NCBI GenBank assembly: GCA_022712975.1
Contig: JAFLJO010000038.1
Coordinates: forward strand, 1-35,965
From: Desulfocapsa sp.
GTDB lineage: Bacteria; Desulfobacterota; Desulfobulbia; Desulfobulbales; Desulfocapsaceae
Reading direction: 5' to 3'
Length of the DNA: 35,965 nucleotides
Shown: one piece after another, positions 25,277-34,902 of the stretch
Layout of the letters: every line of letters starts with the position of its first letter
Position numbering within the stretch: the first letter of the stretch is position 1
Notes under the pieces: generated by a model
Told to the model about the DNA's origin: nothing
Seen by the model: the letters and a program-made list of their open reading frames with translations, nothing else
Database searches by the model: none
Program-made: the position numbers and the translations under genes

Positions 25277-28200
25277 ATGCCAGACCCTAACGAATTACTC
25301 CAGCAGTACAACAAACTCAGCCCTTTTGAACAGACTCTTCTACAATTTCAATCAATTGTTTACGAACCTGCTCATACGACCTTAATTGTCAACTGCCTGC
25401 GTAAACTTGATATCCGCAGTCCTCGAGGCAATCAACCTACTGCTGCCAATATGAACCACTATTTTGGTAAATTCCAAGAAGCTGGGCTTCTCACCAAGGA
25501 ACGACAATGCGCACCTGTTCTTGTTGAAAAATTAAGCCGCATTGCAGTGAAGGAAGATACTTTTGCCACCTACGCCAAAGTCATACGCAAGGAAGCTCCG
25601 GTATCCTATTACTACGGGAAGTGGACCACTCGTTGCTGGCGTGCCATGCGTGAAATGCGAATCGGAATATACACCCAGGACTTTGCTCTTATCGATGATG
25701 CACTCGAATTTCTATCTGGACAGTGTCGTGACATCCTTTCCCCCCTGCCGCCAACTGTCCTGGTAACAACATCCCCTTTTGATCCAGTATGGTTTAAAAG
25801 TTTAGCTCCCTCATTCCAATTTTTCCTCTTGGACAGTATCTTCCGCTACGAGCTTGCAAGCCTGAATAACTACCCTGAAATTCTCACCTACCTTACTGAA
25901 GAAACAGGTCTTGAGGAGCTTAGCCAGGATGAGAAACTCCCCTTTCAGCGTATTCTTTTTATCCAGTATCTCTTTAGGGGACAACTTACGAATGCCAGGC
26001 GGCTCCTTGAAGAAAATAGCGAGAGCTTTCTTGGAACCGGAGCTGCGGGAACGCTTGCCTTTCTATCCGGCCAGACTGACATCACCGAGGAACTCTTTGA
26101 TGTTGATCTCACTTTTCTTCGTGAATTGACCGGTGGTGACAATGTGGCTTTCTTTGGTCCCACAGGGCTTTTCCATGCCCTTGCCACTCTGCAAAACGAT
26201 CAGACTGATCAGGATCAGAACGTGGCCCACCAGATTGGAATCACTCAATCTCTTTTTAAAGACAGCGTGGAAGAAAAAGCCTATCAGGTATTTGCCACAT
26301 TTCTTCAGATAAGAAACAGTACAGCACTGCCAGGCGAGGAGATGTGTTTTTATAAGGATGACGAGCCGCATAGTCTGACCATCCTGTTCACTGCACTTTT
26401 TCAATATTGGCTCAATTCCAGCCTGAATCCCGAAGTTAAAACCCATGTGGAAGACCTGTACCAAAAGGCAATGGCCAATGGCTTTCACTTCTATTCACTA
26501 AACCTGGCTGCCATTCTTGCAGAAACAGCCCAGGACGAGGAACAGTACAATGAAGTCGTCAGCCGTCTTAGCAAAGAGACTGGACTAAGTCCACTTATTA
26601 CTATTCTTCAGTCTGAAGAGCCATGGAAACGTAATCTACAAGCACTTATCCAGGTCACTGCTTCCCCTCAGGAATCCAGAGGCGATTTGTCGGAAAGACT
26701 TATCTGGATGGTGGAGTATACCGACGGCAAAATGCATATCAGCCCAAAAGAGCAAAAACGCAACCAGGCTGGAAACTGGAGTAAAGGCCGGCCCATTTCA
26801 CTCTCGCGTCTTTATTCTGGAAAACTTCCCTATCTCTCTGTTCAGGACAGAAAGATTTCCGCCTGTATTCAAAAACATGTCAACCCGGACACCCATGGAA
26901 TCAGCTACCATTTTGAGATGGATAAGACTCTGCTTGCCATGATTAACCATCCACTCCTCTTCTTTAGTAAATCCCCCGGAACACCTGTGGAATTCATGAG
27001 CGGTGAACCGGAACTACTTGTTGAAGAACGAGGCACTCAGCTTCATATCTGTTTTGCCCAGGAAGTTACAGAGGATACTATTACCATCTTCCAGGAGACT
27101 CCCACCAGATACAAGATCATTGAAATTAATGACAATCACCGTAGAATTGCGCAGATTACCGGGATAAATGGCTTAGTGGTTCCCATTGATGCCAGCGAGC
27201 AGGTTCTCACCGCCATTGGCAATATTTCTTCGTTTATGACCGTTCACTCAGCCATTGCCGCTGATATTCAACCTGGATCCCAGACTAATATTGAGCAGGT
27301 TGAAGCAGATCCCACAATATATATGCACCTTCTCCCCTATGGAACAGGTTTCAGATTAGATATGTTTGTAAAACCCTTCTTTAATGGGGGACACTATCTC
27401 AAACCGGGACAGGGAGTTGAAAATATTATTGCGGAGGTACGCGGCAAGCGACTACAAACCAAACGAGATCTCGGACTTGAGGAGCAAATGGCCCGTGAGG
27501 TTGAAGAATCCTGCCCCATACTTGATCTTGCCATAGATCTTGAGCAGGAAAATGACCGGGAATGGCACCTTCAGGATCCAGACGACTGCCTTCAGGCTCT
27601 CCAGGAACTGCAAGCCATTCAGGATCAGGTGGTGATTGAATGGCCAGAGGGAGAAAAACTCAACATCACCCACCAGGCTACGCTTAAGAACCTGAATTTG
27701 AAGGTACGAACCAATCAGCAAAATTGGTTTGCCCTCTCCGGGGAGCTCAAACTTGACCAGGATACCGTGATTGACCTTAGAGAGCTCCTTCTCAAAACAA
27801 AAAACTCTCATGGTAATTTTATTCAGATTCGTGAAGGCCAGTTTCTGGCTCTTACCCAGGAATTCAAAAAGAAGCTTGAGGAAATTAATCTCTTTTCTGA
27901 AGGAACTACTAATGAAGATGGAGAATTACTCATTCACCACCTTGCTGCCATTCCTTTGGAAAAACTCGTTGAAGAGGCAAAAGCTACGGTTGACAGTGGA
28001 TGGAAAGATCAGATCAAACGTATCCATGAAAGTCAATCTTTCAAGCCACAACTTCCCTCAACACTTCGCGCCGAATTACGGGATTACCAGATTGAAGGAT
28101 ACAACTGGATCTCCCGTCTGGCACACTGGGGCGTGGGTGGTTGTCTTGCCGATGACATGGGTCTTGGAAAAACAATCCAGGGACTGGCAGCTATTCTTTC

Positions 28201-29443
28201 AGCAGCGTCTGAGGGTCCCTCACTCGTTATAGCACCGACTTCCGTATCCAATAACTGGATGTCGGAAGTTGATCGTTTTGCTCCAACGCTTAACATTAAA
28301 ACGCTTGCCGGGAAAAACAGAGCCCAGACGATTTCTGAACTGGGAAAATTCGATCTGTTAATTACCACTTACACCCTCCTGCAACAGGAAAATGATCTGC
28401 TCGCAGGCGTCTACTGGCAAACCATTATTCTTGACGAAGCTCAGGCCATCAAAAATGCTGCGACCAAACGATCCAAAGCAGCCATGGCTCTTAAAGGAAG
28501 ATTTAAACTCATCACCACTGGAACTCCCGTTGAGAATCACCTGGGTGAGTTATGGAATCTGTTTCATTTTATTAATCCGGGACTGCTTGGAAGTCTGAGT
28601 CGCTTTAACGAACGTTTTGCAATTCCAATCGAACGTTACCATAATCGTGATGCCAGGCTCAAACTCAAAAAACTGATCAGACCATTTATTCTGCGTCGTA
28701 TCAAATCACAGGTTCTGGAAGAACTTCCACCACGAACCGAGGTCACACTCGAAGTGGAGATGAGTGAAGAAGAAAAACTCTTTTACGAGGCACTCAGGCA
28801 GAATGCGTTGGAAGTACTTGAAAATAATCGGGAGAAAAAAGCACGTCACCTTCAGATATTAACTGAAATCATGAAGCTCCGTCAGGCCTGCTGCAATCCA
28901 AAACTCATCACTCCAGACACCAGCATTGGGAGTTCCAAGCTGAAAGTTTTTGCTTCAGTGGTGGACGATCTGCTCGATGGAGGGCACAAAGCCCTTGTCT
29001 TCAGTCAGTTTATTGGCCACCTTTCGATTTTAAGGAAACATCTTGATGACAAAGGGATTCATTACCGCTACCTTGATGGCTCTACAAGCAGTCCTCGCCG
29101 CAAACAGGAAGTGGACAGATTTCAGTCAGGTGAAGGAGACCTTTTCCTTATCAGCCTGAAAGCTGGCGGCCTTGGTTTGAATCTTACAGCTGCCGATTAC
29201 GTTATCCATATGGATCCCTGGTGGAATCCTGCCGTTGAAGATCAGGCATCTGACCGTGCACACAGGATTGGACAGACCAGGCCGGTTACAATATACAGAC
29301 TGGTTTGCAAGAACACCATTGAAGAGAAAATTGTACAATTGCATCAGGAAAAACGGGACCTTGCTGGAAGTCTTCTGGAAGGTTCTGATATGAGTGCCAA
29401 AATGACAAGCGAAGATTTACTGGATCTCATTCGCAAAAAATAG
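25277..29443 (+). CDS. Large SNF2-family DNA helicase/translocase
   Basis: A 1388-residue protein. The C-terminal 460 residues form a full SNF2 ATPase: Walker A DDMGLGKT (Lys965), LITTYTLL, the DEAQ box (1053-1056), TGTPVENHLGELW, then the second RecA-like domain with VFSQFIGHL, YLDGSTSSPRRKQEVD and motif VI QASDRAHRIGQ (1323-1333). SNF2 enzymes use ATP to move along duplex DNA and displace proteins. The first 920 residues have no domain that I recognise; parts look helical and repeat-like (about 150-450) and parts beta-rich. No nuclease, methylase or partner gene is adjacent, so a restriction or phage-defence role is not shown. It could be a general SNF2/HepA-like protein of this phylum. Confidence 0.9.
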   Translation: MPDPNELLQQYNKLSPFEQTLLQFQSIVYEPAHTTLIVNCLRKLDIRSPRGNQPTAANMNHYFGKFQEAGLLTKERQCAPVLVEKLSRIAVKEDTFATYAKVIRKEAPVSYYYGKWTTRCWRAMREMRIGIYTQDFALIDDALEFLSGQCRDILSPLPPTVLVTTSPFDPVWFKSLAPSFQFFLLDSIFRYELASLNNYPEILTYLTEETGLEELSQDEKLPFQRILFIQYLFRGQLTNARRLLEENSESFLGTGAAGTLAFLSGQTDITEELFDVDLTFLRELTGGDNVAFFGPTGLFHALATLQNDQTDQDQNVAHQIGITQSLFKDSVEEKAYQVFATFLQIRNSTALPGEEMCFYKDDEPHSLTILFTALFQYWLNSSLNPEVKTHVEDLYQKAMANGFHFYSLNLAAILAETAQDEEQYNEVVSRLSKETGLSPLITILQSEEPWKRNLQALIQVTASPQESRGDLSERLIWMVEYTDGKMHISPKEQKRNQAGNWSKGRPISLSRLYSGKLPYLSVQDRKISACIQKHVNPDTHGISYHFEMDKTLLAMINHPLLFFSKSPGTPVEFMSGEPELLVEERGTQLHICFAQEVTEDTITIFQETPTRYKIIEINDNHRRIAQITGINGLVVPIDASEQVLTAIGNISSFMTVHSAIAADIQPGSQTNIEQVEADPTIYMHLLPYGTGFRLDMFVKPFFNGGHYLKPGQGVENIIAEVRGKRLQTKRDLGLEEQMAREVEESCPILDLAIDLEQENDREWHLQDPDDCLQALQELQAIQDQVVIEWPEGEKLNITHQATLKNLNLKVRTNQQNWFALSGELKLDQDTVIDLRELLLKTKNSHGNFIQIREGQFLALTQEFKKKLEEINLFSEGTTNEDGELLIHHLAAIPLEKLVEEAKATVDSGWKDQIKRIHESQSFKPQLPSTLRAELRDYQIEGYNWISRLAHWGVGGCLADDMGLGKTIQGLAAILSAASEGPSLVIAPTSVSNNWMSEVDRFAPTLNIKTLAGKNRAQTISELGKFDLLITTYTLLQQENDLLAGVYWQTIILDEAQAIKNAATKRSKAAMALKGRFKLITTGTPVENHLGELWNLFHFINPGLLGSLSRFNERFAIPIERYHNRDARLKLKKLIRPFILRRIKSQVLEELPPRTEVTLEVEMSEEEKLFYEALRQNALEVLENNREKKARHLQILTEIMKLRQACCNPKLITPDTSIGSSKLKVFASVVDDLLDGGHKALVFSQFIGHLSILRKHLDDKGIHYRYLDGSTSSPRRKQEVDRFQSGEGDLFLISLKAGGLGLNLTAADYVIHMDPWWNPAVEDQASDRAHRIGQTRPVTIYRLVCKNTIEEKIVQLHQEKRDLAGSLLEGSDMSAKMTSEDLLDLIRKK

Positions 29444-29445
29444 AA

Positions 29446-29489
29446 TTTTCTCTGTTCATTCCTGCGCAGGTGGGAATGAACAGAGAAAA
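29446..29489. terminator. Long hairpin between the convergent SNF2 and cobA-hemD genes
   Basis: A perfect 17-bp inverted repeat (29446-29462 and 29473-29489) with a 10-base loop begins three bases after the SNF2 stop. The U-tract is incomplete on both strands; TTTT lies inside the arm, and the minus strand continues TTCTATTTTTT. It most likely ends transcription from both sides. Confidence 0.72.
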
Positions 29490-29515
29490 AATATGTGACG
29501 TTCCAGAATCCTAAG

Positions 29516-31072
29516 TTATTTTTGAGTGAGCCCCTTAGAGTAATAATCTACAATTGCATAAACCATGTCAGGGATAGTGTATGATTCTGGCTGGATATCA
29601 ACCGTCAGTCCGGTATCTGTCACCGTTTTTGCTGTAATTGGTCCAATTGCCGCAATTGTTACTTCGTGCATTAACCGTTTCAAATCTGAATCATTTTCCG
29701 CATCCACCATGGAGAGGAAATTACGAACAGTGGAAGAGCTGGTAAAGGTTACCATGTCCACTTTTCCAGACTCAAGCTCTTCACGCAGCTGCTCACGTTT
29801 TCCTAAAGGTGCAACATTTTTGTACACTGGAGCCACTGTAACCTGAGCTCCTGCGCCACGTAATGTTTCAGGCAGAATCTCACGTGCTTTTTCAGCCCTT
29901 GGAATGAGGACTTTACGTCCTTCAACTCCTTGATCGAGTAGTGATTCGGCAAGACCTTCTGCTGTAAACACATCAGGAAGCAGATCCGCACGTACTCCGT
30001 ACTCAAGCAACAGGTCAGCAGTTGCTTTTCCAACAGCTGCCAGACACGGGCCCTTCATGCTCCTGGCATCCATCCCCTTTGCATACAGTCGTTCAAAAAA
30101 GTATTTCACACCATTTAAGGATGTGAAAAGAATCCAGTGATACTCTGCAAGGCGTTCGAGTTCCTCGTCAAGTACCTCATATGAATCCACAGGTTCAATC
30201 TTAATTGTGGAATATTCGATACAATTTCCACCATTCTCTTCAAGTCCTGCCATAAGTTCGGAAGCCTGCTCACGAGTTCTAGTGACAACAATTCGCTTTC
30301 CAAAAAGCGGCCGTTTTTCAAACCAGTCGATTTTTTTACGAAGATTCACAACTTCACCAACAATGATAAGTGCAGGTGGTTTAATTCCAGCCTCACGAAC
30401 GATATCAACAATAGTGTCCAGAGTTCCAACAACAGAGCGTTGTTCAGGAGTTGATGCCCAGCGAACAACTGCCACGGGTGTTTGGGGATCACGACCGTGG
30501 TCAACAAGGTTTTTTACAATGACAGGAAGATTTTTAATTCCCATATATACAACGAGTGTTCCGGCACCAGTTGCAAGTTTTGCCCAGTCAATATTCGACC
30601 CTGGCTTTGTGGGATCTTCGTGACCTGTCAGGAAAGCAACAGATGCAGTATAGTCACGATGGGTAATGGGGATACCTGCATAGGTTGCAGCAGCTGTTGC
30701 TGATGTTACACCGGGTACTACTTCAAAATCGACACCGGCTTCGGACAACACCTCAACTTCTTCACCACCCCGGCCAAAGATAAAGGGATCGCCACCTTTT
30801 AAACGAACAACAGTCTTCCCCGTTTCCGCCCAGTCAACCAGCATCTGATTGATCTCTTCCTGGGTGTGGGTATGTTTTACACCACCTTTTTTCCCGGCAT
30901 AGATAAGCTCGGCTTCTTTTGGTACGTGCTTCAAAAGTTTAGGACTTGCAAGATAGTCATACACAACTACCTGGGCACGCTCTAAAAGATACTTTCCCCT
31001 TACTGTTATAAGACCTGGGTCACCGGGACCTGCACCAACAAGGTACACTTTTCCTTTTCTTATTTTACTCAT
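29516..31072 (-). CDS. cobA-hemD: Uroporphyrinogen-III C-methyltransferase / uroporphyrinogen-III synthase fusion (CobA-HemD)
   Basis: A 518-residue fusion of two successive tetrapyrrole steps. Residues 1 to about 250 are CobA/SUMT: VYLVGAGPGDPGLITVRG, VVRLKGGDPFIFGRGGEE and VPGVTSATAAATYAGIPITH; it methylates uroporphyrinogen III twice to precorrin-2. Residues from about 258 to 512 are HemD: GKRIVVTRTREQASELMAGL, LFTSLNGVKYFF and VTFTSSSTVRNFLS; it closes hydroxymethylbilane to uroporphyrinogen III. The fusion channels the intermediate toward siroheme and cobalamin. It complements HemA and the precorrin-2 dehydrogenase at the other end of the window. GGATAA lies just before the ATG. Confidence 0.95.
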   Translation of the reverse strand: MSKIRKGKVYLVGAGPGDPGLITVRGKYLLERAQVVVYDYLASPKLLKHVPKEAELIYAGKKGGVKHTHTQEEINQMLVDWAETGKTVVRLKGGDPFIFGRGGEEVEVLSEAGVDFEVVPGVTSATAAATYAGIPITHRDYTASVAFLTGHEDPTKPGSNIDWAKLATGAGTLVVYMGIKNLPVIVKNLVDHGRDPQTPVAVVRWASTPEQRSVVGTLDTIVDIVREAGIKPPALIIVGEVVNLRKKIDWFEKRPLFGKRIVVTRTREQASELMAGLEENGGNCIEYSTIKIEPVDSYEVLDEELERLAEYHWILFTSLNGVKYFFERLYAKGMDARSMKGPCLAAVGKATADLLLEYGVRADLLPDVFTAEGLAESLLDQGVEGRKVLIPRAEKAREILPETLRGAGAQVTVAPVYKNVAPLGKREQLREELESGKVDMVTFTSSSTVRNFLSMVDAENDSDLKRLMHEVTIAAIGPITAKTVTDTGLTVDIQPESYTIPDMVYAIVDYYSKGLTQK

Positions 31073-31411
31073 AATATTTATCCAATAAAGACGACAAGTG
31101 TCTTACTGTATAAGGAGCGTACACGAAATAACTTGAACAACTTATTTCATTCCCGTTCCTAAATTAGATCGGGCGTTTTGCCCTCCACCCAATATTCATT
31201 CCAAAATGACAAACAAAGCATAATGCGTCCGTCTTTTAGCAGTTTTCGCTCAACTCATCAAGTAATGATACCGCAAGCAATGGAATCACTAGCCAAGCAA
31301 TTTAGAATATCCCAACATAAAAAGCAAAAAAAATGGGCATACCGCAATAATTGCGAATATACCCAGGCGAAAAAGACTGTCACAAAGACAGCTTATCCAA
31401 ATGTACCAATA
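31073..31411. other. Intergenic region between adk and cobA-hemD
   Basis: About 340 bp with no convincing gene. It contains the adk terminator at the right end, and a GAAATAA/TTATTTC hairpin (31125-31148) and a short GACA/TGTC hairpin (31093-31102) in the cobA-hemD leader. A long plus-strand frame starting at 31178 runs antisense through adk and is a shadow. No promoter near consensus was found. Confidence 0.5.
31370..31394 (-). terminator. Probable rho-independent terminator after adk
   Basis: On the minus strand, CTGTC and GACAG (31387-31391 and 31377-31381) enclose a 5-base loop and are followed by TCTTTTTC. The short stem makes it a moderate terminator, placed about 20 bp past the adk stop. 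Confidence 0.6.
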
Positions 31412-32089
31412 TCAGTCCAGCTCTGCGAGAATTGCTGCTGTTACTTCTTTAATTCCCATGGAACCATCAACAGAAATCACTTTACTGTCTGTATTCTTGA
31501 AATAATTCACAGCTGCCATGGTACCGGTCTCAGTATCATAGTAAATATTATGACGTTTATTGATTGCATCTTCGTCCTGATCATCGGCACGAGCACTAAG
31601 CTCTCCACCACATACGCGACAAACTATTTTCCCATCTTTTTCCACAGGCTTAATGGCATCAAAAGCGATGTGATTAGGATGATTGTTATCATTGGCACAG
31701 AGACGGCGGCCCATGATTCGATCTTTGGCAATCGAACGATCAAGCAAAATCTCCATAACGTAATCAATCTTCATTCCGGCTTCTTTCAAGGCACTGTCAA
31801 GAGCCTCTGCCTGAGCAAGAGAACGAGGGAAACCATCAAGCAACCAACCTTTTTCTTTGGATTTTGCAAGGGTCTCAAGAACCATTGGAATGGTGATTTC
31901 ATCGGGTACCAGATCACCGGATTCGATAAATGCTTTTGCTTTTTTACCAAGCTCGGTCCCACCTTTGATATGCTCGCGGAAAATAGCACCAGACTCAATG
32001 TGATTCATACCGTATTTATCTTTTACAATAGCACCCTGAGTACCTTTACCACTTCCGTTTGGTCCAAATGCAAGAATGTTTACAGCCAT
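31412..32089 (-). CDS. adk: Adenylate kinase
   Basis: It interconverts AMP, ADP and ATP. The 225 residues include the P-loop FGPNGSGKGT (8-17), DGFPRSLAQAEAL (85-97), GRRLC and a long LID domain. The P-loop reads GPNGSGKGT instead of the common GPPGAGKGT. The LID has Cys131, His137/His140, Cys157 and Cys160, a likely structural zinc site; a metal-containing LID is known for adenylate kinases of several bacteria, including sulfate reducers. AAAGGAG stands 6 bases before the ATG. It has its own terminator and is divergent from hom. Confidence 0.94.
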   Translation of the reverse strand: MAVNILAFGPNGSGKGTQGAIVKDKYGMNHIESGAIFREHIKGGTELGKKAKAFIESGDLVPDEITIPMVLETLAKSKEKGWLLDGFPRSLAQAEALDSALKEAGMKIDYVMEILLDRSIAKDRIMGRRLCANDNNHPNHIAFDAIKPVEKDGKIVCRVCGGELSARADDQDEDAINKRHNIYYDTETGTMAAVNYFKNTDSKVISVDGSMGIKEVTAAILAELD

Positions 32090-32357
32090 GTTTGTCTCCT
32101 TTAGGCAAATTGTATATGCTTTAGTACAAGCCTGTAATAACAGATAAAACTCGTACCAGTCCGAATAAAGTTATGAATGAATCCTCACTCAAAAAAAATC
32201 AGTTGACAACTATAATCGAAAAATAAGAATCTATCTACTAAAATATCCGTCCATAACTTTTTGACATTCGGCTGGAAAGAGAGTATTTTCTGACAAACAA
32301 TACGCTTTTACGAGCAATCCGAGTAATCTTAAGAAAAAAATTTAACACAACATAGAT

Positions 32358-33665
32358 ATGAAACAAATACACGTTGGCCTCATCGGCTTTGGCACCGTTG
32401 GCAGTGGTCTTGCACAGACCCTTTATGAACAAAAAGATCGACTACTGAAAAAAGTCGGGGCTGAGGTGATTCTTGCTCAGGTTGCAGACATCACGACAAA
32501 TTCTCTGCCTGAGCAATTCTCAGATGTTAAACTGACCAAAGATGCCAACGACATATTCACCAATCCCGATATCGATATTGTGGTTGAGTTAATTGGCGGC
32601 ATGGAACCAGCCAGGACTTTTATGCTTGAAGCTATTAACCATGGTAAACATGTGGTGACAGCTAACAAGGCTCTACTTTCCGTTCATGGCAAAGAGATCT
32701 TCGAAGCAGCTGTGGCCAATAATGTGGAAGTGGGATTTGAAGCAAGTGTGGGCGGCGGTATTCCTGTGATCAAGTCTTTAAAAGAAGGGCTTGTGGCTAA
32801 TCGCATTAACTCTATCATGGGGATCATGAATGGCACTGCCAACTATATCCTCACCAAAATGACTGACCATGGCGTCCCATTCGACGAAGTACTGAAAGAT
32901 GCGCAGGAACTTGGCTTTGCCGAAGCGGATCCAACCTATGATGTGGAAGGAATTGACACTGCTCATAAACTTGCCATCCTCATGACCATTGCTTACGGAA
33001 AACATGTCCACCTGGATGACATCAACACCGAAGGAATTTCCGATATCAAACCCATTGACATCGAGTTTGCCAAAGAATTCGGCTGTCGTATCAAGCTGCT
33101 TGCCATCAGTCGTAATCATGGCGAGTATGTTGAGGCTCGAGTACACCCAACCATGGTTCCTGAATCGCATATGCTGGCCAATATTAATGGAGCCTATAAT
33201 GCTATTCACTTTAACGGTGATACGGTGGGCAATGTCCTGCTGTATGGACTTGGTGCAGGAATGATGCCTACTGGCAGTGCAGTAGCCGCCGATGTTGTTG
33301 ATATCGGACGAAACATTCTCTGCAGTTCAGTAAACCGGGTTCCTGCACTTTCCTATCTGCCGGAAAATATTGGTACCCCGAAAATTTCACCGATGTCGGA
33401 TTTGACCTGTCCCTATTACTTTCGCATTACAGCACTGGACAAACCCGGTGTTCTGGCAACAATTGCTGGAATTTTCAGCAAACATGCTATATCCATTAAA
33501 TCGGTGATTCAGAAAAGCCGCCATGAGCTTGATCCTGTGAGCATTGTTATTCACAGCCATATGGCCAATGAAGCCGCTGTACAGGCGAGTATTGCAGAAA
33601 TTGATGCTCTTGATGTATGTACCGAAAAAACTGTTAAAATCCGCATCCTGACAGATGACGAATAA
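32358..33665 (+). CDS. hom: Homoserine dehydrogenase
   Basis: It reduces aspartate semialdehyde to homoserine, the branch step to threonine and methionine. The 435 residues show the Rossmann motif GLIGFGTVGSGLA (7-19), ANKALLS, GIMNGTANYILTKM, and ELGFAEADPTYDVEGIDTAHK with the catalytic Asp and Lys. A C-terminal ACT domain begins near 352 (YYFRITALDKPGVLATIAGI), suggesting feedback control by an amino acid, usually threonine. It is a monofunctional enzyme without an aspartokinase domain. The ApgM-like gene follows after 16 bp. Confidence 0.96.
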   Translation: MKQIHVGLIGFGTVGSGLAQTLYEQKDRLLKKVGAEVILAQVADITTNSLPEQFSDVKLTKDANDIFTNPDIDIVVELIGGMEPARTFMLEAINHGKHVVTANKALLSVHGKEIFEAAVANNVEVGFEASVGGGIPVIKSLKEGLVANRINSIMGIMNGTANYILTKMTDHGVPFDEVLKDAQELGFAEADPTYDVEGIDTAHKLAILMTIAYGKHVHLDDINTEGISDIKPIDIEFAKEFGCRIKLLAISRNHGEYVEARVHPTMVPESHMLANINGAYNAIHFNGDTVGNVLLYGLGAGMMPTGSAVAADVVDIGRNILCSSVNRVPALSYLPENIGTPKISPMSDLTCPYYFRITALDKPGVLATIAGIFSKHAISIKSVIQKSRHELDPVSIVIHSHMANEAAVQASIAEIDALDVCTEKTVKIRILTDDE

Positions 33666-33681
33666 ACGAGAACTTGCATAA

Positions 33682-34902
33682 ATGAAATACCTTATCCTTG
33701 TAGGCGATGGCATGGGAGATCTGCCAATTGCGGATCTTGACAATCGGACCCCGCTCGATTTTGCGGCAACACCGATGCTTGACGATCTTTGTCAAAAGGG
33801 ACGATTGTTTCTCACTCGTACAATACCTGAAGGCTACCCGCCAGGCTCCGATGTGGCAAACCTCTCCCTTCTTGGTTACAGACCGGAAGAGTATTATACA
33901 GGTCGGGCTCCCCTTGAAGCAGCAGCTATGGGAATAAATCTTGCGGCAGACGAAACTGCATTTCGCTGTAATCTTGTCACCTTGAATCACAAAAAGGATG
34001 GCAAGGTACAGATGATTGATTATTCGGCTGGTCATATCTCAAGCGAAGAGTCCAGGCAGCTCATCGAAACACTGGAAACAGAATGTGCAACGAAGACGTT
34101 TCACTTCAAAGCCGGGATCAGCTATAGGCATATCCTGCTTGTCAAAGGTGACTACCCTGCAATGGATACTGTGCCGCCACACGATTTTATTGATAAAGAT
34201 GTGACTGTCCCCTGGCAGCGTTACATGGAAAATCCTGAGTGGAAAGAACTATTCAACAAAGCAAAGAGTATTCTTGCTAATCACCCCGTCAATCAAAAGA
34301 GAGCAGCCAAAGGACAGAATCAGGCAAATGGAATATGGCTTTGGGGCGAAGGAAAATTACCATCCATGCCAAGTATCCAGGAGCGATTTGGACTGCAGGG
34401 CAGTCTTATTTCTGCTGTTGATCTGCTGAAAGGTCTCGGAGTTAACGCAGGACTTGATATTCTCAATATTCCCGGTGCCACAGGTTATATAGACACAAAT
34501 TACAAGGGTAAAGCCGATGCTGCTCTTGAGTGTTTAAAAACTCAGGATTTTGTTTTCGTCCACCTGGAAGGCCCGGATGAAGCAGGACACCAAGGGCTGA
34601 TGCAGGATAAATTACAGGCAATTGAAGATTTCGATGCAAAGATTGTCACTCCCATTGTATCAGGGCTACGTAATCGTGGCGAAGAGTTTCGACTCATTGC
34701 CACCATGGATCATTACACTCCCCTTTCCCTTCGCACCCACATCGACAATCCAGTCCCCACTATTCTGTACGATTCCAGGGAACAGGAAAAAGGTAGTGGT
34801 CAGAATTTTTCTGAAAAAACTGGAGACGAAGCCGGCAAAAAGAAGAATGGCACCCTGCCAGATGGTGAAACCATGATGAAACAGCTCCTGCAACAACAGT
34901 GA
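33682..34902 (+). CDS. ApgM-like phosphoglycerate mutase family protein, proposed homoserine kinase
   Basis: A 406-residue member of the alkaline-phosphatase fold, archaeal-type cofactor-independent phosphoglycerate mutase group. It has the metal site VGDGMGDLP (7-15), the nucleophile Ser56 in PPGSDVANLSLLGY, YYTGRAPLEAAAMGI, HLEGPDEAGHQG and MDHYTPLSLRTH. A subgroup found beside homoserine dehydrogenase in bacteria lacking ThrB has been proposed to act as homoserine kinase; the direct position after hom supports that reading here. Mutase activity remains possible. The last 45 residues are charged and probably flexible. The stop overlaps the thioesterase start (TGATG). Confidence 0.88.
   Translation: MKYLILVGDGMGDLPIADLDNRTPLDFAATPMLDDLCQKGRLFLTRTIPEGYPPGSDVANLSLLGYRPEEYYTGRAPLEAAAMGINLAADETAFRCNLVTLNHKKDGKVQMIDYSAGHISSEESRQLIETLETECATKTFHFKAGISYRHILLVKGDYPAMDTVPPHDFIDKDVTVPWQRYMENPEWKELFNKAKSILANHPVNQKRAAKGQNQANGIWLWGEGKLPSMPSIQERFGLQGSLISAVDLLKGLGVNAGLDILNIPGATGYIDTNYKGKADAALECLKTQDFVFVHLEGPDEAGHQGLMQDKLQAIEDFDAKIVTPIVSGLRNRGEEFRLIATMDHYTPLSLRTHIDNPVPTILYDSREQEKGSGQNFSEKTGDEAGKKKNGTLPDGETMMKQLLQQQ

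Noticed and set aside
25277..29443. Phage-defence locus built around the SNF2 protein
   Set aside because: There are no methylase, nuclease, phospholipase or other defence partners next to it; the neighbours are a chaperone and tetrapyrrole genes.
31178..32104. 308-codon open frame on the plus strand
   Set aside because: It runs antisense through the whole of adk, whose motifs are unmistakable; the translated sequence is Cys/Phe-rich and unlike a protein family.
32200..32230. TTGACA near 32202 as a promoter for hom
   Set aside because: No acceptable -10 box lies at 16-18 bp; the nearby TATAAT is only a few bases away from it.
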